Counted from the first letter of the stretch, positions 12,601 to 24,698 are shown. The stretch: DNA of 64,000 nucleotides from Lanius collurio (GCA_020086605.1 JACBWW010000002.1:28602605-28666604), one strand, 5' to 3'. The notes: generated from the sequence alone by a model not told the origin. Made by a program: numbers and translations.

Positions 12601-13051
12601 AGATCAATAGCTCTCATCCCACAAAAAGTGAAAGTTCATTTCCTTTCAAAGAGACTGTTTCTGAACAGTATTTTAGTATCTATATAGGAAACAAACTCAT
12701 GCTTAACCTCAATTGATGTGTAGGACTAACTTTAGTTTGTTGGTCTTTATGAGCTTAGAAGTTGTCTGTGATATACTGCAGTGGTAGGAAGAAATTAGAT
12801 GCATTAATATCTTGAGACACATGCAAATGATATATTTCTGTTTACAAGATGATAGCAAACAGACATATTTTAAGTAAGAATACATACTGATTCATTTTCT
12901 ATAGTAACTTGATTTTACCAATAAAGCAACAAAAATTTACAAAAGCCTACCTCCTCATATCTATGGTAGGCAAATTTAAAAAGTACCATTCAATAAGAAC
13001 ATTGTCATCTATTTCACTTTGCATTTAGGTAGAAAAGTACAACTTTTTTTA
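12601..13051. other. Unique AT-rich stretch
   Basis: Nothing recognisable on either strand. Confidence 0.5.
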
Positions 13052-13210
13052 AGGTGATAGAATAATTTAGGTTGGAAAAGCCTTTAAGATCATTGTGTGA
13101 AACTGTAAACCTAACATTGCCAAATCCACCACTAAACCATGTCCCTAAGTGCCACATCTATATATCTTTTAAATGCCTCCAGAAACGGTGACTCAGCCAC
13201 TTCCCTGATG
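13052..13210 (-). mobile_element. CR1 LINE 3' fragment, antisense
   Basis: A short antisense CR1 3' end. The sequence ATAGAATAATTTAGGTTGGAA is followed by AAGATCATTGTG, the CACTAAACCATGTCCCTAAG block and CAGCCACTTCCCTGATG, in the order of the CR1 subfamily whose 3'UTR carries CCATGTCCCTAAG. About 160 bp remain. Confidence 0.88.
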
Positions 13211-15537
13211 ACATATTTCATTTGTGAATTTATCACCATCCTGTCTGTCAGACCCAGCCACGCATGATGGATGCTGAAGGAAGCAAATGAGATGACAAAA
13301 TGGCAAGAATTTGGAGGAACTGTCACAACAGTGTCTGGTTTTGTTAAAGAATATTAATCAAGAGAGATTGCGTTTGGGAATTAGAGCTTTATGTTTACTG
13401 ACCATGGATTCAAACAGTTGGATAATCCCTTTTGTGTGGTTATAGTTTCAGGATTCCTTGGCTAAATAATTTGCTTTAAAAGATCTTACTTGACTTTATT
13501 AAATTATGACCAAATTTACATTGAGTTTTTGAGATTATGGCGTTGACCCTTTACCTTTCTCTCTGACTTTACTCGTACATAGCCAAAAGCTAAATCAGGA
13601 ATCTAATTCTTACTAAGACCCTTGATATTAGGTAGATCTAGCTGAACAACTTTAAAACAACGTGATATTTGTTTCATTCATCTTTTCTTATATAGATTTT
13701 GGCTAATTGTTTATTCTCTGTGGTTCTTTCTTTTGTTAGCTTCGAAAGTGTAATGCTGGGTTGCAATAGCATTGTTAATGGAGCTGTTCACTGTTTTCTG
13801 CTCAAAAGACCTTCTTATTGTTTGCTTGTGTCATTTACAGTTTGAATGCCTGATGCTTCAAAGAACATTGCAAAAGACACACACATGCATGGTTCTGCTG
13901 CAATACCATTCTTATTATCTGCATCCCCTTCCACATTTGTTATACTAAAGAAATTTACTGTCTAAGGGATCATCTTATTAGCATTCAGCAAATCTTCACA
14001 AATAGGATGAAGTCATGACCTGAGCATTGCTACAACAATTGAAACAGAAACACAAAAAAATAGAGGTAAGTAGCTGTTTGAGACAAACTCATGAGAGGAT
14101 GCTGAAGTTTAAAGCTATGAACAATTTAAAGACACTAAATGTCAGGACTTTCACTGTATAATTAGGAATATTTTCATTCTGAAGGTGAAAAGAAAGTTGT
14201 AATTCCAAGCATACAGCCTGAAATATGTGCATTGAATTAGTAAGATGAGCCAAAGGGGCTCTCTGAGATAACTGAAAAAGCTATCTGCATATATTATCTT
14301 TCTGCTGCACAGTTCTTTTGCTGTGTGAGTCATCAGCCACTGGGAGGTCTTAAGAAGTAGACTTTTTCTTGAGACAATGGGCTGGAGAATTAGAGAAACA
14401 TAAAATCTAATTAAATGTAGTTGATACTATACTTAAGCAAGTTCCAGCATTCAACTAGACTTTACTGGACTGAAAGATGCAGTTATCTCAGTGACATGAT
14501 GACATTTTCACCCCCACGTAAAGAAGAGAGTTCACCTCTTTTTTGGTAGCAGTTGAAAGTCCTCCATTGGAAGGAACATTTATCCTTGTGATTTATTTTC
14601 TTTAAATCTTCTGTAATTTCTCTCCTACTTTACCAGCTATTAGAACTAGACACATGATTCCAGTGGCATTAGCATGGATACAAAAGGTAATAATGTTTTA
14701 ACCTATGCAGTCTTGAGGTCCAGGCTGCACAGGAATTGTTGTTTCCTTATTGCTCTTGGACGTTTTTACAAACAGTGTGCTCATATTGGTCTGACCATAC
14801 AGTGCAGGACAGAGTCTTTTTAAGACATAACATATGACTGTATGACTACTCCAGTCTTGTAAGCAAAATGTCCCATACTCTCTTTGTGAGTATGGGTTGT
14901 TGATTTGGTTTCTTACTCCTTTTTTCCCCACTTAGGGACTGTTTACCCAGTAACCTGGTTTGACTTTTTTCAGTAATCTGTCCTATTCATTAGTGTCCAG
15001 CTCTCCAATCTCACCTGTATATATTATTAGTAATTTTATTTTTTTGCTCAGATTGAGGGATGAAAACCTGAATAAATTTATTATAAATGCTACTGATTTA
15101 TCCTGGCTTAAATATAAAGATTCTATAACTGTAATTTAAATTCTGTCAAAGTTGTTTGGGTTTTTAAATTATTATTAAATTGTCACAAAGCAATTTATTA
15201 ATTTTTTTTTTTAGGGTGGAGTGTGTCTGCATCCCAAAATACAATGCCATGAAACCATCAAGTTAATGAAAATATCCATTGCTTGCACCTGTAATGCTTA
15301 GCTGTAATTACACTATCATATTTAATTCCTCACTTTTCAAATCTTTCCAACCATTCTAGTATCCTGGCCAAGACTGATATTTTCTAATAGGTGTTTTTAA
15401 TATTATAAAATATTAGCCTAATATTTCTTCTATGGCATAGAAGAATAGCATAAATTTTCTTCTATTATCTGCAATTTTGCCAGTGTTCCAAGAATTACCA
15501 AGAACCAGCATTAGTAATTCAGAGCACTCATAATCAG
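13211..15537. other. Unique non-coding stretch
   Basis: No gene or transposon seen. It contains a hairpin at 14872-14896. The donor-like AGAG/gtaagtag near 14068 has no open exon behind it. Confidence 0.5.
14872..14896. repeat. 9-bp perfect hairpin
   Basis: CCCATACTC and GAGTATGGG pair perfectly around a 7-base loop. It is too short for a microRNA precursor and is recorded as structure only. Confidence 0.7.
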
Positions 15538-16195
15538 ATCAGAAAATCACAGAAGGGCTAAATTGGAAGGGACCTCTGGAGGTCATCTTGTCCAATCCCC
15601 CTGCAAAGACACTAGAGAAGACTGTCCAGGACAGTGTCCAGACAGCCTTTGAGTATCTCCAAGGATGGAGATACTGGACAACCTGTGCCAGTGCTCAGTC
15701 AACTGCACATTAAAAAAGTGTTTCCTGTTGCTCAGACAGAACCTCCTGTGTTCCAGTATGTGCCTATTGACTCTTAGTCTGTCACTGGACAGAAGCGCCT
15801 GGATCCATGTTCTCTATATCCTCTTTTCAGGTATTTGTACACATTGATGAGCTCCCTCCTGAACTTTCTTTTCCCGGGCTGAACACTTCCAGATCTCTCA
15901 GCCTTTCCTCATAGAACAGATTGTCCAGTCTCTTAACCTTCTTCATGGCCCTCTGCATGATTTTTTCCTTTAGCTCCATATTTCTGTTGTACTGGGAAGC
16001 ACAGACCTGGACAGAGCACTGCAGCTGCGGCCTCACCAGTGCAGAGTGAAGGATCACCTCCATCGTCCTGCTGGCAGTGCTCTTTCTAAAGCAGCCCAGG
16101 ATATGCCTTCATTGCCACAAGGGAATATTGCTGGCTCATGTTCCACTTGGTGGTCACCAGCACCTGCAGGTCCTTTTCTGTAGAGCAATTCCTTC
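15538..16195 (-). mobile_element. CR1 LINE, 5'-truncated, antisense
   Basis: Starts with the antisense 3'-end signature (AAAATCACAGAAGGGCTAAATT, then GGAAGGGACCTCTGGAGGTCAT and TCCAATCCCCCTGC). It continues through the antisense 3'UTR into the reverse-transcriptase C-terminal coding part and on to the CAGGTCCTTTTCTGTAGAG block. This is a different CR1 subfamily from its neighbour at 16373, judged by the GACCTCTGGAGGTCAT and CCCCCTGC words. At about 660 bp it is non-autonomous and dead. Confidence 0.93.
15827..16063 (-). pseudogene. CR1 ORF2 C-terminal remnant (reverse transcriptase)
   Basis: A 78-codon open stretch within the CR1 copy. It reads SALVRPQLQ, then a degenerate QVCASQYNRNMELKEK segment, then FYEERLRDLEVFSPGK, matching the same CR1 C-terminal signature as at 2158-2466. 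It diverges after FSPGK, consistent with neutral decay or a frameshift. The catalytic RT motifs lie upstream and are missing. Confidence 0.88.
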
Positions 16196-16372
16196 TATTA
16201 ACTCTGCTGGAACTCACAGAGTTCTTAGCTGTCCCCTTAACCAGATAAGGGAGAAAAGATCACTTAACTTTAGTACCTTTAACTTTAGTTGACTATTTTT
16301 CTGGGTTACTTACTGATGGAATTAAAATTATTTCATTATCATTTAAAAAATACTTATATTTAAGTCTAAGTG

Positions 16373-16740
16373 TCACTAAAGCATGTCCCTAAGAGCCATG
16401 TCTACATGCCTTTTAAATACTTTCAGGGATGATAAATCAATCACTTCCTGGGCAGCCTGTTACAATGCTTGACAACCTTGCAGTAAAGAAATTTTTCTCA
16501 AGCTAAAAGTTTTTCTGATCTCAAACTCCCCTGAAACCACTTGAAGCCATTTCCTTTCATCCTGTTACTTGTTAACTGGGAGAAGACATCAACACCTCCC
16601 TTGCCACAATCTCCTTTCAGGGAGTTTTAGAGAAGAGTAACATCTCCCCTGAGCTTCCTTTCTCCAGAATGAACAACCCCAGCTCCCTCAGCCACTCCTT
16701 ACAAGACTTGTACTCTAGACCATTTACCAATTCTGTTTTT
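16373..16740 (-). mobile_element. CR1 LINE fragment, antisense, second subfamily
   Basis: Opens with CACTAAAGCATGTCCCTAAG and runs through CTACATGCCTTTTAAATAC, CACTTCCTGGGCAGCCTGTT, CAATGCTTGACAACC and GGGAGTTTTAGAGA to CCCCAGCTCCCTCAGCCACT. The distal 3' tail is missing. It belongs to the same CCATGTCCCTAAG-type subfamily as the copy at 13052 but not that at 15538. It lies only about 180 bp from the previous CR1 and in the same orientation. Confidence 0.9.
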
Positions 16741-18686
16741 CTGTAATACACTTAGTATTTGGAATAGCTAAAAATATGTGGTGTCTATAAAATATTTGCA
16801 TCTTTCCTCAATAGACACATCTGAGGATTGTAGAAATGAGAAAGTTCTTCTTTACTAACTGACATTTTCATTATGAAATCTCACAAGGATCACTTGTCTA
16901 TTGGTCCTTGGCAACATCTACACGATTCCAGTAAATGAAATAGGTGACATGACCTTGAACATCACCAGTAAGCAAATGTCTTCCAGCTGTTTCCTGTATT
17001 AAAGCACATATACTCACTGCCTTTACTGGGGCAGCTCATTGTTTGAAAAAGGTCTGTTTTTGTAGGATAAATATTGCAAACACCTTATCGCAAATCTGAG
17101 CAGAAGAGAGGTTATAATGGAGCTTTTAGGGATCCATTTGGGAGAGGCTGCAGTGTAGGCTGCTGTGGTTAAAGATCTACACCCACACATTGGTCATTTA
17201 GGTTTTTTACATATGAGAGTCCCAGCAAGCGCCTAGAACTCTGAGCAGTGGTGAGTAACACTTCCTGGGAATTCTTGTGGGCTAGGAGACTTACCTCACC
17301 CTGAAGTAATAACCTGTCTTCAATTATTTGTGTCTTTGGTACAACTTCTGGAGTGCAATGAGATTATAAATGAGCAAGTAATCTTAAGCACTCTGAAAAA
17401 CTTATCTGTTGCAGCATGGTGCACTATTTCTCTGCAGCAACACAGCTTGCCACAAACTCTTCAGATCTGCTGTTCATTCCACAGATTTGACTCCAAGCAG
17501 AAAACCCAAGGTCAGATTCTTATCTTTAAGTGTTTGCTAATTATAGCACAGGAAATCTGAGACATCAGCTAGTAATGACATAAACAAGACTAAGTTTACT
17601 GCTCTGATGCAACGCAGCTGTCTTCAAAAAGCCAAAGCATAATTTTTTTTGTGCCATGTGAGGAGTGATTTCTCCATCGTTTTAAAAGGACACTGTAATA
17701 AGCCAGGCAAGTCTAAGATGAGGAGTAGCTGCTCATAACCAACTACTGGATCTGCCATATCTTACCTGGACTGAGTTTTCAGCTTTCACTCACACCTCTG
17801 TCAGCCTTGCTGGGAACTTTTGCTTGTGTGAAAGGACAATTAGGTGCATTGGTATTCAAATCTTTTTCAAACCTTGCAACATAATTATCAAAGGGAAAAT
17901 TGGGAATCTCTACTTAAGAGTAATTGCTGCAACAGATCCAATTATGTTTTGCAAGGCAGAACTTGTCTTACAAAATTCCTGAACTTGCTCTCTAGCTTCA
18001 TTTTGTTGTCAATAGCAAGAATCAGAGGTATTCTACGTGTCTCTACTCAGTGTTACCTTTAACACCCAGATGGTCTCAAATCCAAGAAGTCCATTTTCTC
18101 TGTTTTATTGTACTGTCATGTGCAATTTCTTTTGTTGTTTATCTTATTTTTGCTGAACATGCCCATATTTATTCACTGTACCTAGAGCCTTTAATTTAAG
18201 CCCTGATATTGTTGCGCTTGTGCAGTACAAACACACAGTAAAAGCCCTTGTCTCACAAGGGCTGCTAGCTAACCTTATACACAGTGTTTTTAAGGGAATG
18301 AGAGGCACATGGTGTGAGTTCTCCAAAGTCATACAGGACATTTGTGTGAGAGCTTAGAACAGAATTAATTTTGCAATGTCCCTGTTCTCTTCTCTATCCT
18401 CTGTATCTATATGCCTCTCAACATAGAACAAAAACTGGGAAGAGTTTGGGGGTTTTTAACCATTTAACATCAGTGGATGTTGTATCAAACATATTAATTC
18501 CATTTGCCTGAAGCAGAGTATCCATTACTCATTTTCTTTCAACTTAATAGTGGAAATGGGCTAGAAATCTCTAGTAGGATATGCATTTTTTTAAGTCTCA
18601 TGCCTAAATTAACCAGAAGAAGCCTGTCGCTTAGAACATTCTTGTTTTCCATTGCCCTGTAGAGAGGTTTTATTCTTCATATGTTT
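16741..18686. other. Unique non-coding stretch
   Basis: Nothing recognisable apart from a small hairpin at 18243-18263. Splice-like patterns near 16964-17000 and 17294 (minus) are too weak to call. Confidence 0.5.
18243..18263. repeat. 9-bp hairpin with 3-base loop
   Basis: AGCCCTTGT and ACAAGGGCT pair perfectly around CTC. Short structure of unknown significance. Confidence 0.65.
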
Positions 18687-18790
18687 AGTTTTGATACCTT
18701 TATCACTTAGATGGAACATATTTTGTTTGAGCACAATTTCTGAAGACAATCTTCTAGATTCATAAACAATATGGCTTTTATTAATCTCTC
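18687..18790 (-). repeat. Unidentified dispersed repeat, copy 1 (inverted)
   Basis: Read on the minus strand, this segment matches 20238-20344 on the plus strand at roughly 85% by eye, with one 3-base indel. Shared words include TATGAATCTAG, TTGTCTTCAGAAATTGTGCT and GGTATCAAAACTAAA. The surrounding minus-strand frame (18609-18803) stays open through the match. The family is unknown; an endogenous retrovirus internal piece or a DNA transposon is possible. Weaker similarity may extend towards 18640. Confidence 0.7.
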
Positions 18791-20040
18791 CTGCTTCACA
18801 CATTAATTATTAATAATGAATATATTTTTCATAGTGTAATGAATATTACTTTGGTCAAATATAATATTCTGAAAGCTACACAGATTTATTCTTCATCCTT
18901 TCAATTCTGAAATAAAAAAAGACAATTTAAGTCACTTATTCTGCTAATGGAAGAATAGTATATATAAACAGATCTAGTAAGTTGCTTGTTCCTTTACAAT
19001 ACGTTAAGATTTAATGGTCAAATTCTCACTGTCTGGTGCTGATAAACCATTTTTACATTCATTATTCACATAACCTCAATCACTGATAGGAAATCCATGA
19101 TCTCTTTATTTCATAATATTTTTCCTTTCCCCATGTACACAGTTATCTTCACATTCCTTTAATTAAAAACTCTTTATGATTATTATATCGAGTCTCCTAT
19201 CAAACAAGGCAAAGTTCTAAGCAAATATTGCATCTCATTTCAGTAGATTAACTTCAACTGCTTATTCTCATAAATGAAAAAAAGTACAGATATTTGTAGA
19301 ATCAAAGTCTCTGTATTAATCTTATGGAAAACCCTTACTGAGAGAAATACATTAGTGTTCACTCAATGTTTTAACCTGACATCAGTAGAACGATAGTATC
19401 TTTTGCTTTTGAATGCCTGCATTAGCAACATGGAACTTGTCATAATAATTTCAACTATGTAATTGCTAAGGCTGTAAAGACTATTTTCCTTAGTTAAATT
19501 CTAATCTGTCTTATGTATTTTCCTTTTGTTTGCCTAAGGGAAAACAAAAGTATGAAGATAAATGGCTTTCCCTGACTTTGGTGTTGCAGTAATTTTTCCA
19601 TATTGGTCTCTTAAACAGTACAGAAACTACTTAAACAGCATCTTCAATATGACTAGTGTGCATAAACCTAAGCCTGAGTATAATGTTTATAGTATTTAGG
19701 CCACGAGTTTCAGAGCTGCTATTGATAGACAAGAAATGGAGACATGCAGGCAGTCATTAATTTTCAGGGTTTTTTTCCCTCAGTTTTTTCAGTGCTTTGA
19801 TTAATTTGACTTCTTATTTAAAAACCAGAGATCATAAATCTGGAAAATATTTGCATATGGTACCTGATTTTAGCATACAATTCAAACCTATTGACTTTGG
19901 TTGTTCTGCTAGAATTAAAAAGAAGACTCTAATGTCTGGTGTAGTCTCCGGTCTAATCTTGTTTACTTACAGAAAGTCATGTTTCTCTAAGCACAGTGTG
20001 AAACTGCTTTATTTCAAAATCGACACATCTCTTGTATCCT
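18791..20040. other. Unique AT-rich stretch
   Basis: Nothing recognisable. This is the spacer between the two copies of the inverted repeat, with no long frame on either strand. Confidence 0.5.
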
Positions 20041-20237
20041 ACCCTCTACTACTTGTGTCTGTGCTCTCAATTAGTCACCCTTGCAACTGCTGCTGCTGGC
20101 TTTCTCCTCCAAGCTGCACAGGCTGCAATCAGTGACGCAGAATCCTTGCAAAGGCAATCAGTACACCTGTCACTGGCAGAAGAGGTTCTTGCCTGCATTG
20201 GTTATGCAGCCAAATGTACTTGGGCTATATTTCCAAG

Positions 20238-20344
20238 GGGTTAATATAAGCCATACTGGTTATGAATCTAGTAGGTTGTCTTCAGAAATTGTGCTTGGTA
20301 AAAACATGTTCTATCAAAGTGATAATGAAGGTATCAAAACTAAA
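20238..20344 (+). repeat. Unidentified dispersed repeat, copy 2
   Basis: Partner of 18687-18790 in inverted orientation. It lies in an open + strand stretch (20081-20425, 114 codons), and in both copies the same frame is open, reading YES(S/R)RLSSEIVL followed by a NMF segment and GIKTK. Substitutions are not concentrated at third codon positions, so the shared frame does not by itself show selection. Upstream, at 20040-20240, another frame is open with an alanine-rich segment (ATAAAGFLLQAAQAAI). Confidence 0.7.
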
Positions 20345-20689
20345 TTTTTTACTCCTACTAGAGAATGGAACTGGATTGCTCCAGCTGAGCCAGAAAGTGC
20401 TAATAGCAACCACCAGCCTCAGTGAGCCCCAAACCATACCCATCCTCCCAGTCTTGCTAGAATTTTACAGGATAACTTACAAACATTGGTCTGTTTGATC
20501 AGTTCTCCATGGTGCATTTCATTGAAAATTTACACATATTTTTGAGAAACAACACTGCCAGTGCTGTTAGTAAAGAAAGATGTGCACTGGCTTCTTCTAA
20601 GAGTAGGAGGGAGTATTTTGTGCGTGTCCTCTAACTTCACACTTTTCTTGATGAGGGGAAGATGTAAGTCCTGGCGTTTGTCCCAACAG

Positions 20690-20721
20690 CTTACATATGA
20701 AAAAGCTGCAGGATGAAATGC
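20690..20721 (+). other. Candidate 32-bp microexon
   Basis: Flanked by an acceptor (gtttgtcccaacag) and a near-perfect donor (ATGC/gtaagtatt). One frame is open and reads LHMKKLQDEM, coiled-coil-like. The incoming phase is 2 and the outgoing phase is 1, which matches the incoming phase of the exon candidate at 24612. I do not recognise the protein. Splice-like pairs around 30 bp arise by chance, so support comes mainly from the phase match and the strong donor. Confidence 0.25.
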
Positions 20722-23700
20722 GTAAGTATTCTTTAAAGAAGAGACAGAAGCTGAGGTCTCCCTCCTTTGATCAATTTTTCTAATCCTCAGACCTCACTAT
20801 CAAAGCCATATCCACTGTTTTTTCCAAGTTGTACTTCAATTAGTTTTAAAAACCAGAGCAGTTTCACTAGCGGATGTTGGTTGTTTCCACTGCAGAATTC
20901 CACACACTATGATAGATGAAGTGCTTTGGAGAAGATCTGCCAGGAATCCAGAAAAGAATTTCATTCCTGCTGCTAAGCTACTATAAAACCTGAGTGTTAT
21001 CGCAGTCTTATTTTGCTGTTCAGGAGACCCATTTCTGCACAAATGATCTGACAGTACTCAAGTCTGGAAGTGAGATTATGGCTTCACACTCGTGGTCAGA
21101 GGCACTGTCATGTACCTTAGATTTAGGTACCCCAATAATGTAGAAATAACTCTTTTATGGCCTGCAATTTCAGGCTCTACGAGTGCAAATCTAAGTTCAC
21201 CCAAATCTAGTATTTCTGCATGATACTGCCTTGAACTCCCTTGTACACAGTATAAACATATCCTAGCTAGATGCTGTAGTATTCAGGATGATAGCACTTC
21301 AGTCTGATGACAGCACTTTGTTTTAACCTGAATTCCATCTGTAAGACAACCTAAAGAGAGCATGGTTCTTACAGCATGAGATGAAGGAGTAGTGGAAGGG
21401 CAAACATTCTTTAAAAGGATGCTGGTTCTCAAGCAGTGGTAATTATTTATCTGCAGGTACAGGTACATGGTAGGTTATGTCCAAGGCTGAGGGTTGGGGG
21501 TTAGAACAGTGGGCACAGAAGAATTTATGATTATGGTTGATCATTGCAAGATATAAAGATGCTGAAGCCAGCAAGAAAATTCCTTCCTGATTTATTCTGA
21601 GGATAAGGTTAAGGCTAGTCATTAAATCCTGCAAGATAGATAGGAAACCAATGAGAAATGGTACTGTGATTTCATGGGACAAAACTTTCTGTTCTGAAGT
21701 AAGACTTTGCCTAAGAAAAAAATGGACAAAATGGACAAAAAAGGTAGAGTAAGGGTTAGGCTGGAGAACCTACCAGATCCTCCAGAGCAAAGGTACAAAC
21801 CAAACCTGAGAACCATGTTTACAGTTGGGTCTTGTGTTGAGAGTTCAGTTATGGATGGAACTAGGAGGGAATGAAGTTTTAGTTTGATTGACAGGTCATG
21901 CAAAATCCCCATAAGTAAGATAAAGGTTGGCAAAAAAATGGCCAGCAGTTTCTTTTGTTTAGTTGCAGACCAGATCAGCATACAGGTTTAGCTGTGGCAT
22001 AGAGTGGATATTCACAGCAGTAGGAACCAAAAGGATTGCTCTTCTTTTGGAATCTGAAAAACATCCACGTGCTGCAAAGAGGGCAGGAAGGTTCTAGAAT
22101 AAGTAAATAATGGTCGTATAAGTGAGTCTATCAATATATGCATCCAGGAAAACTATAGCCTAAATGAACTCAGTCCTAAAAAATTATGAACCACATCACT
22201 GGACTTCTGCAGTCTATTTCTGAAACATCTTGTTTCAGAAATATTTCAAAATGCAACAACAGTTTAGCCCCTTGCTGCCTGTTAGTCAAATTCTAGCTGC
22301 TAACCTACCATCCATCTTAGCTTAGTATCCTCTATCTTCTCCAGAAATATCCATGAAAAGTTGCCCAGCTGGTATCAGTCCTCATCTTTGTTGTCTTTGT
22401 TCACCTAATAATAAACTGAATCTTTACCATCTTTCTACTAATCCCAAGTGTAATCTAAACTTGTCTTGAATGGCAGCTCAGAAATAGCAACAAGTTATGT
22501 GACTGTCGAGATTGTCTATTTATTTGAGCCATTCTTAGGATGAGGATGTTAGCCGTGGTGAAAAGGCTAAACCTCTTCTTTCTTCAGGGCATCCTAAGGA
22601 GCAAAGACTAGCTACAAATTATTGCTGCCAGCATGTGCCCACACTAGTAGCATTCCTCATGTTAACCCTCTGTTGCAGGATCCAAATCCTAAAATTGCCC
22701 ACTGAGAACTTTCTAACTGTTTAGGAACTAGCCTTAATTCTTTTAACTCTATTTCAGGCCTTTCAGGAACCAGAACTAAAGCAAGATCCTTGATCTGTTA
22801 TGTTTTGAGCCCTGTAAATGTTCTTATTTGCAGTCCTATGCCTAGTTATGGATTTGGCCAACATGCAGCAAACTGTGACAGCCTGCAGATAATCAGAAGC
22901 TATTTGTTCATGTCACGTAAGTTTTCTTCCTGCTATTGAAGGCCAATAAAAAGACCAAACTCCCTGTCCTGCTAAGTTTTGAACCCTTTCACCCCCTCAG
23001 ATAAAACTCAGCAATTGGCATCAGTAAAATTGCTACTTATGAAGTGCATGCCAAAGCCACTGCCAGCTAACATCCCAGGCTGTGGATCTCACATAATCCA
23101 GCAACTCAATTTACTGGTGTGGGTGGTATTACTGTAAAGGTAGGACAGACTGTGTTGGGCTCTGCTGAGAACAGCCCAGACACAGGAATCAGAAGAAACT
23201 GAGTGACATCTTCCATCATTTATCTAGTATGGGAATTCATAATGCAGTGGTGATCTGGGTACTTTTTGGGTCCAAATTCACTGCTTATATAATAGAATTG
23301 GAAGAAACCATTTGGCTTAAAATGACTATAGTTCTAAAACTTTAAATTTCTTATTTTCTATAACTGACACTTCTAAAAGGGGAAGCTGCTGCAAAATAGA
23401 CTGCCCATGTTGAAACTCAAGAGAACAAGGAACATCACGGCTGAAAAGACTATAATGAAAAAGGTGCAATAAATTAAATAGCTGTGGGCCAAATATATCA
23501 TGAATTTATTGCAAATGAAGAAGGAAGAAAAGTTAAAATGTGAGTGCACTAAGTACCTAATTAATGGTAATTCACATAATTCTAAGGAAATCTACTTACA
23601 TTCAACTGAATAAAAATTTAAATAAAACCAGTATAAAATCTTTGTTAATATTACCAAAAGTGATTCAACCTGTTTATTTATGTCAGAGGAAATCTTATCA

Positions 23701-24611
23701 ATGAAATCCATCTTACAGGCAGCTGGGAATTCACGTTTCTTTTTCAGTTTGTGATTTGTTTTATTTAGTTTTTTACTGGTCAACTCATCAACAATTCATT
23801 TCCCAAACACCTGACTTGTTGAGCCTTACCTCTTGTAATGTTTTTCACACATACTCCAACTTGAAAATCTTGGGGAATCTAGGCCAGACATGTTTTATTT
23901 GCATTTAAATTAAATGAAAAACTGCAAATGTTTTGCTTTTATTTTTATGCTCTACTTTTAGTGGGTTTGTGCAGCCATAAAAAAAAAAATCCACACACTC
24001 CCAGTGTAAGTAAGAACTTGCTGTTGCATAAAATCTTTTTTTACATTAAGTACATACAAGACACATTATTTTTCCCTGTAATTTCAAATAAAATAGCTTA
24101 TTTAGGTAAACCTATATCAGTCAGGACAGTGCAGATCCCTTTTGTGTCAGGAAGGACAGTTAGCCTATGTGAAGCATGTCGGTGGTGGCGTGTTAACTGC
24201 ATTTGCAACGTCAGAAGAGAGTAGAGTACCACCATTTTCATTGTTGTAGCTGCAAACTGTGTTTATTTTAACTTAGGTATCTAGGTGTCAGAACTGTAGT
24301 CACCTTAATCTGTTTTCACATGCTTGAACTAGTCTGTAGGCCCCTCAGATAAAATCCAATGTAAATAAATACTAATTGATTCAAAAATTTCCAATTATAA
24401 AGTTACTGGCTCTAAGCTAATCTTTGCTCTGAATGAAATCTAGGAATTATCAGAGAGCATTGCAAGAAAATGTCTGATTAATGCTCTTATCAATCGAAGG
24501 AGAAAATAAAACAGTAGGAATTTTTAGTAATGTGACTCTGACATTGTGTACATCCATGGTATGCTGGCATCTCTAATTCTGTAAGGCATTTCATTCTTTC
24601 ACCCATCTCAG
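20722..24611. other. Non-coding stretch (intron if flanking exons are real)
   Basis: Unique sequence with no transposon recognised. It contains a 12-bp hairpin at 22215-22243. A 48-bp exon-like segment ending at about 22915 (CATGTCAC/gtaagttt) has an open phase 1-1 frame but a poor acceptor. The 119-codon minus ORF at 21622-21981 shows no recognisable domain. Confidence 0.45.
22215..22243. repeat. 12-bp perfect hairpin
   Basis: TATTTCTGAAAC and GTTTCAGAAATA pair perfectly around a 5-base loop (ATCTT). The arm also resembles the TTCNNNGAA type of STAT site, but no function can be inferred. Confidence 0.7.
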
Positions 24612-24698
24612 AAGTGATGGAGTACGAAGATTTGAAGAAGGGCATCAGGAAAAACACATGGAAGACCTACATACTGGAAATGACTAAAGAAAACAACG
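24612..24698 (+). CDS. Candidate internal coding exon, unknown gene
   Basis: An 87-bp segment with a pyrimidine-rich acceptor (ttctttcacccatctcag) and a donor (CAACG/gtaatg). Only one + frame is open end to end, entering and leaving in phase 1. It encodes about 28 residues, hydrophilic and lysine/glutamate-rich with a tryptophan: VMEYEDLKKGIRKN, then TWKTYILEM, then TKENN. CpG is retained in TACGAA and AACG and codon choice looks ordinary, unlike flanking DNA. Its phase fits the microexon candidate at 20690, which would give a continuous coiled-coil-like peptide. I cannot name the gene. A short decayed pseudogene exon or chance cannot be excluded. Confidence 0.4.

Noticed and set aside
11764..12617. 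Several long ORFs of 190-229 codons spanning 11.8-12.6 kb on both strands
   Set aside because: They cross the 380-N gap; most of each translation is unknown residues. The readable ends are LTR sequence or GC-rich repeat.
16964..17000. 36-bp exon-like segment with a gtaagc donor
   Set aside because: Very short, weak acceptor, frame open only in one phase; expected by chance.
21443..21981. Two overlapping minus-strand ORFs (79 and 119 codons), the longer hydrophobic
   Set aside because: Different frames, no acceptor or donor boundaries and no recognised domain. Hydrophobicity is expected from T-rich codons on the complement of A-rich DNA.
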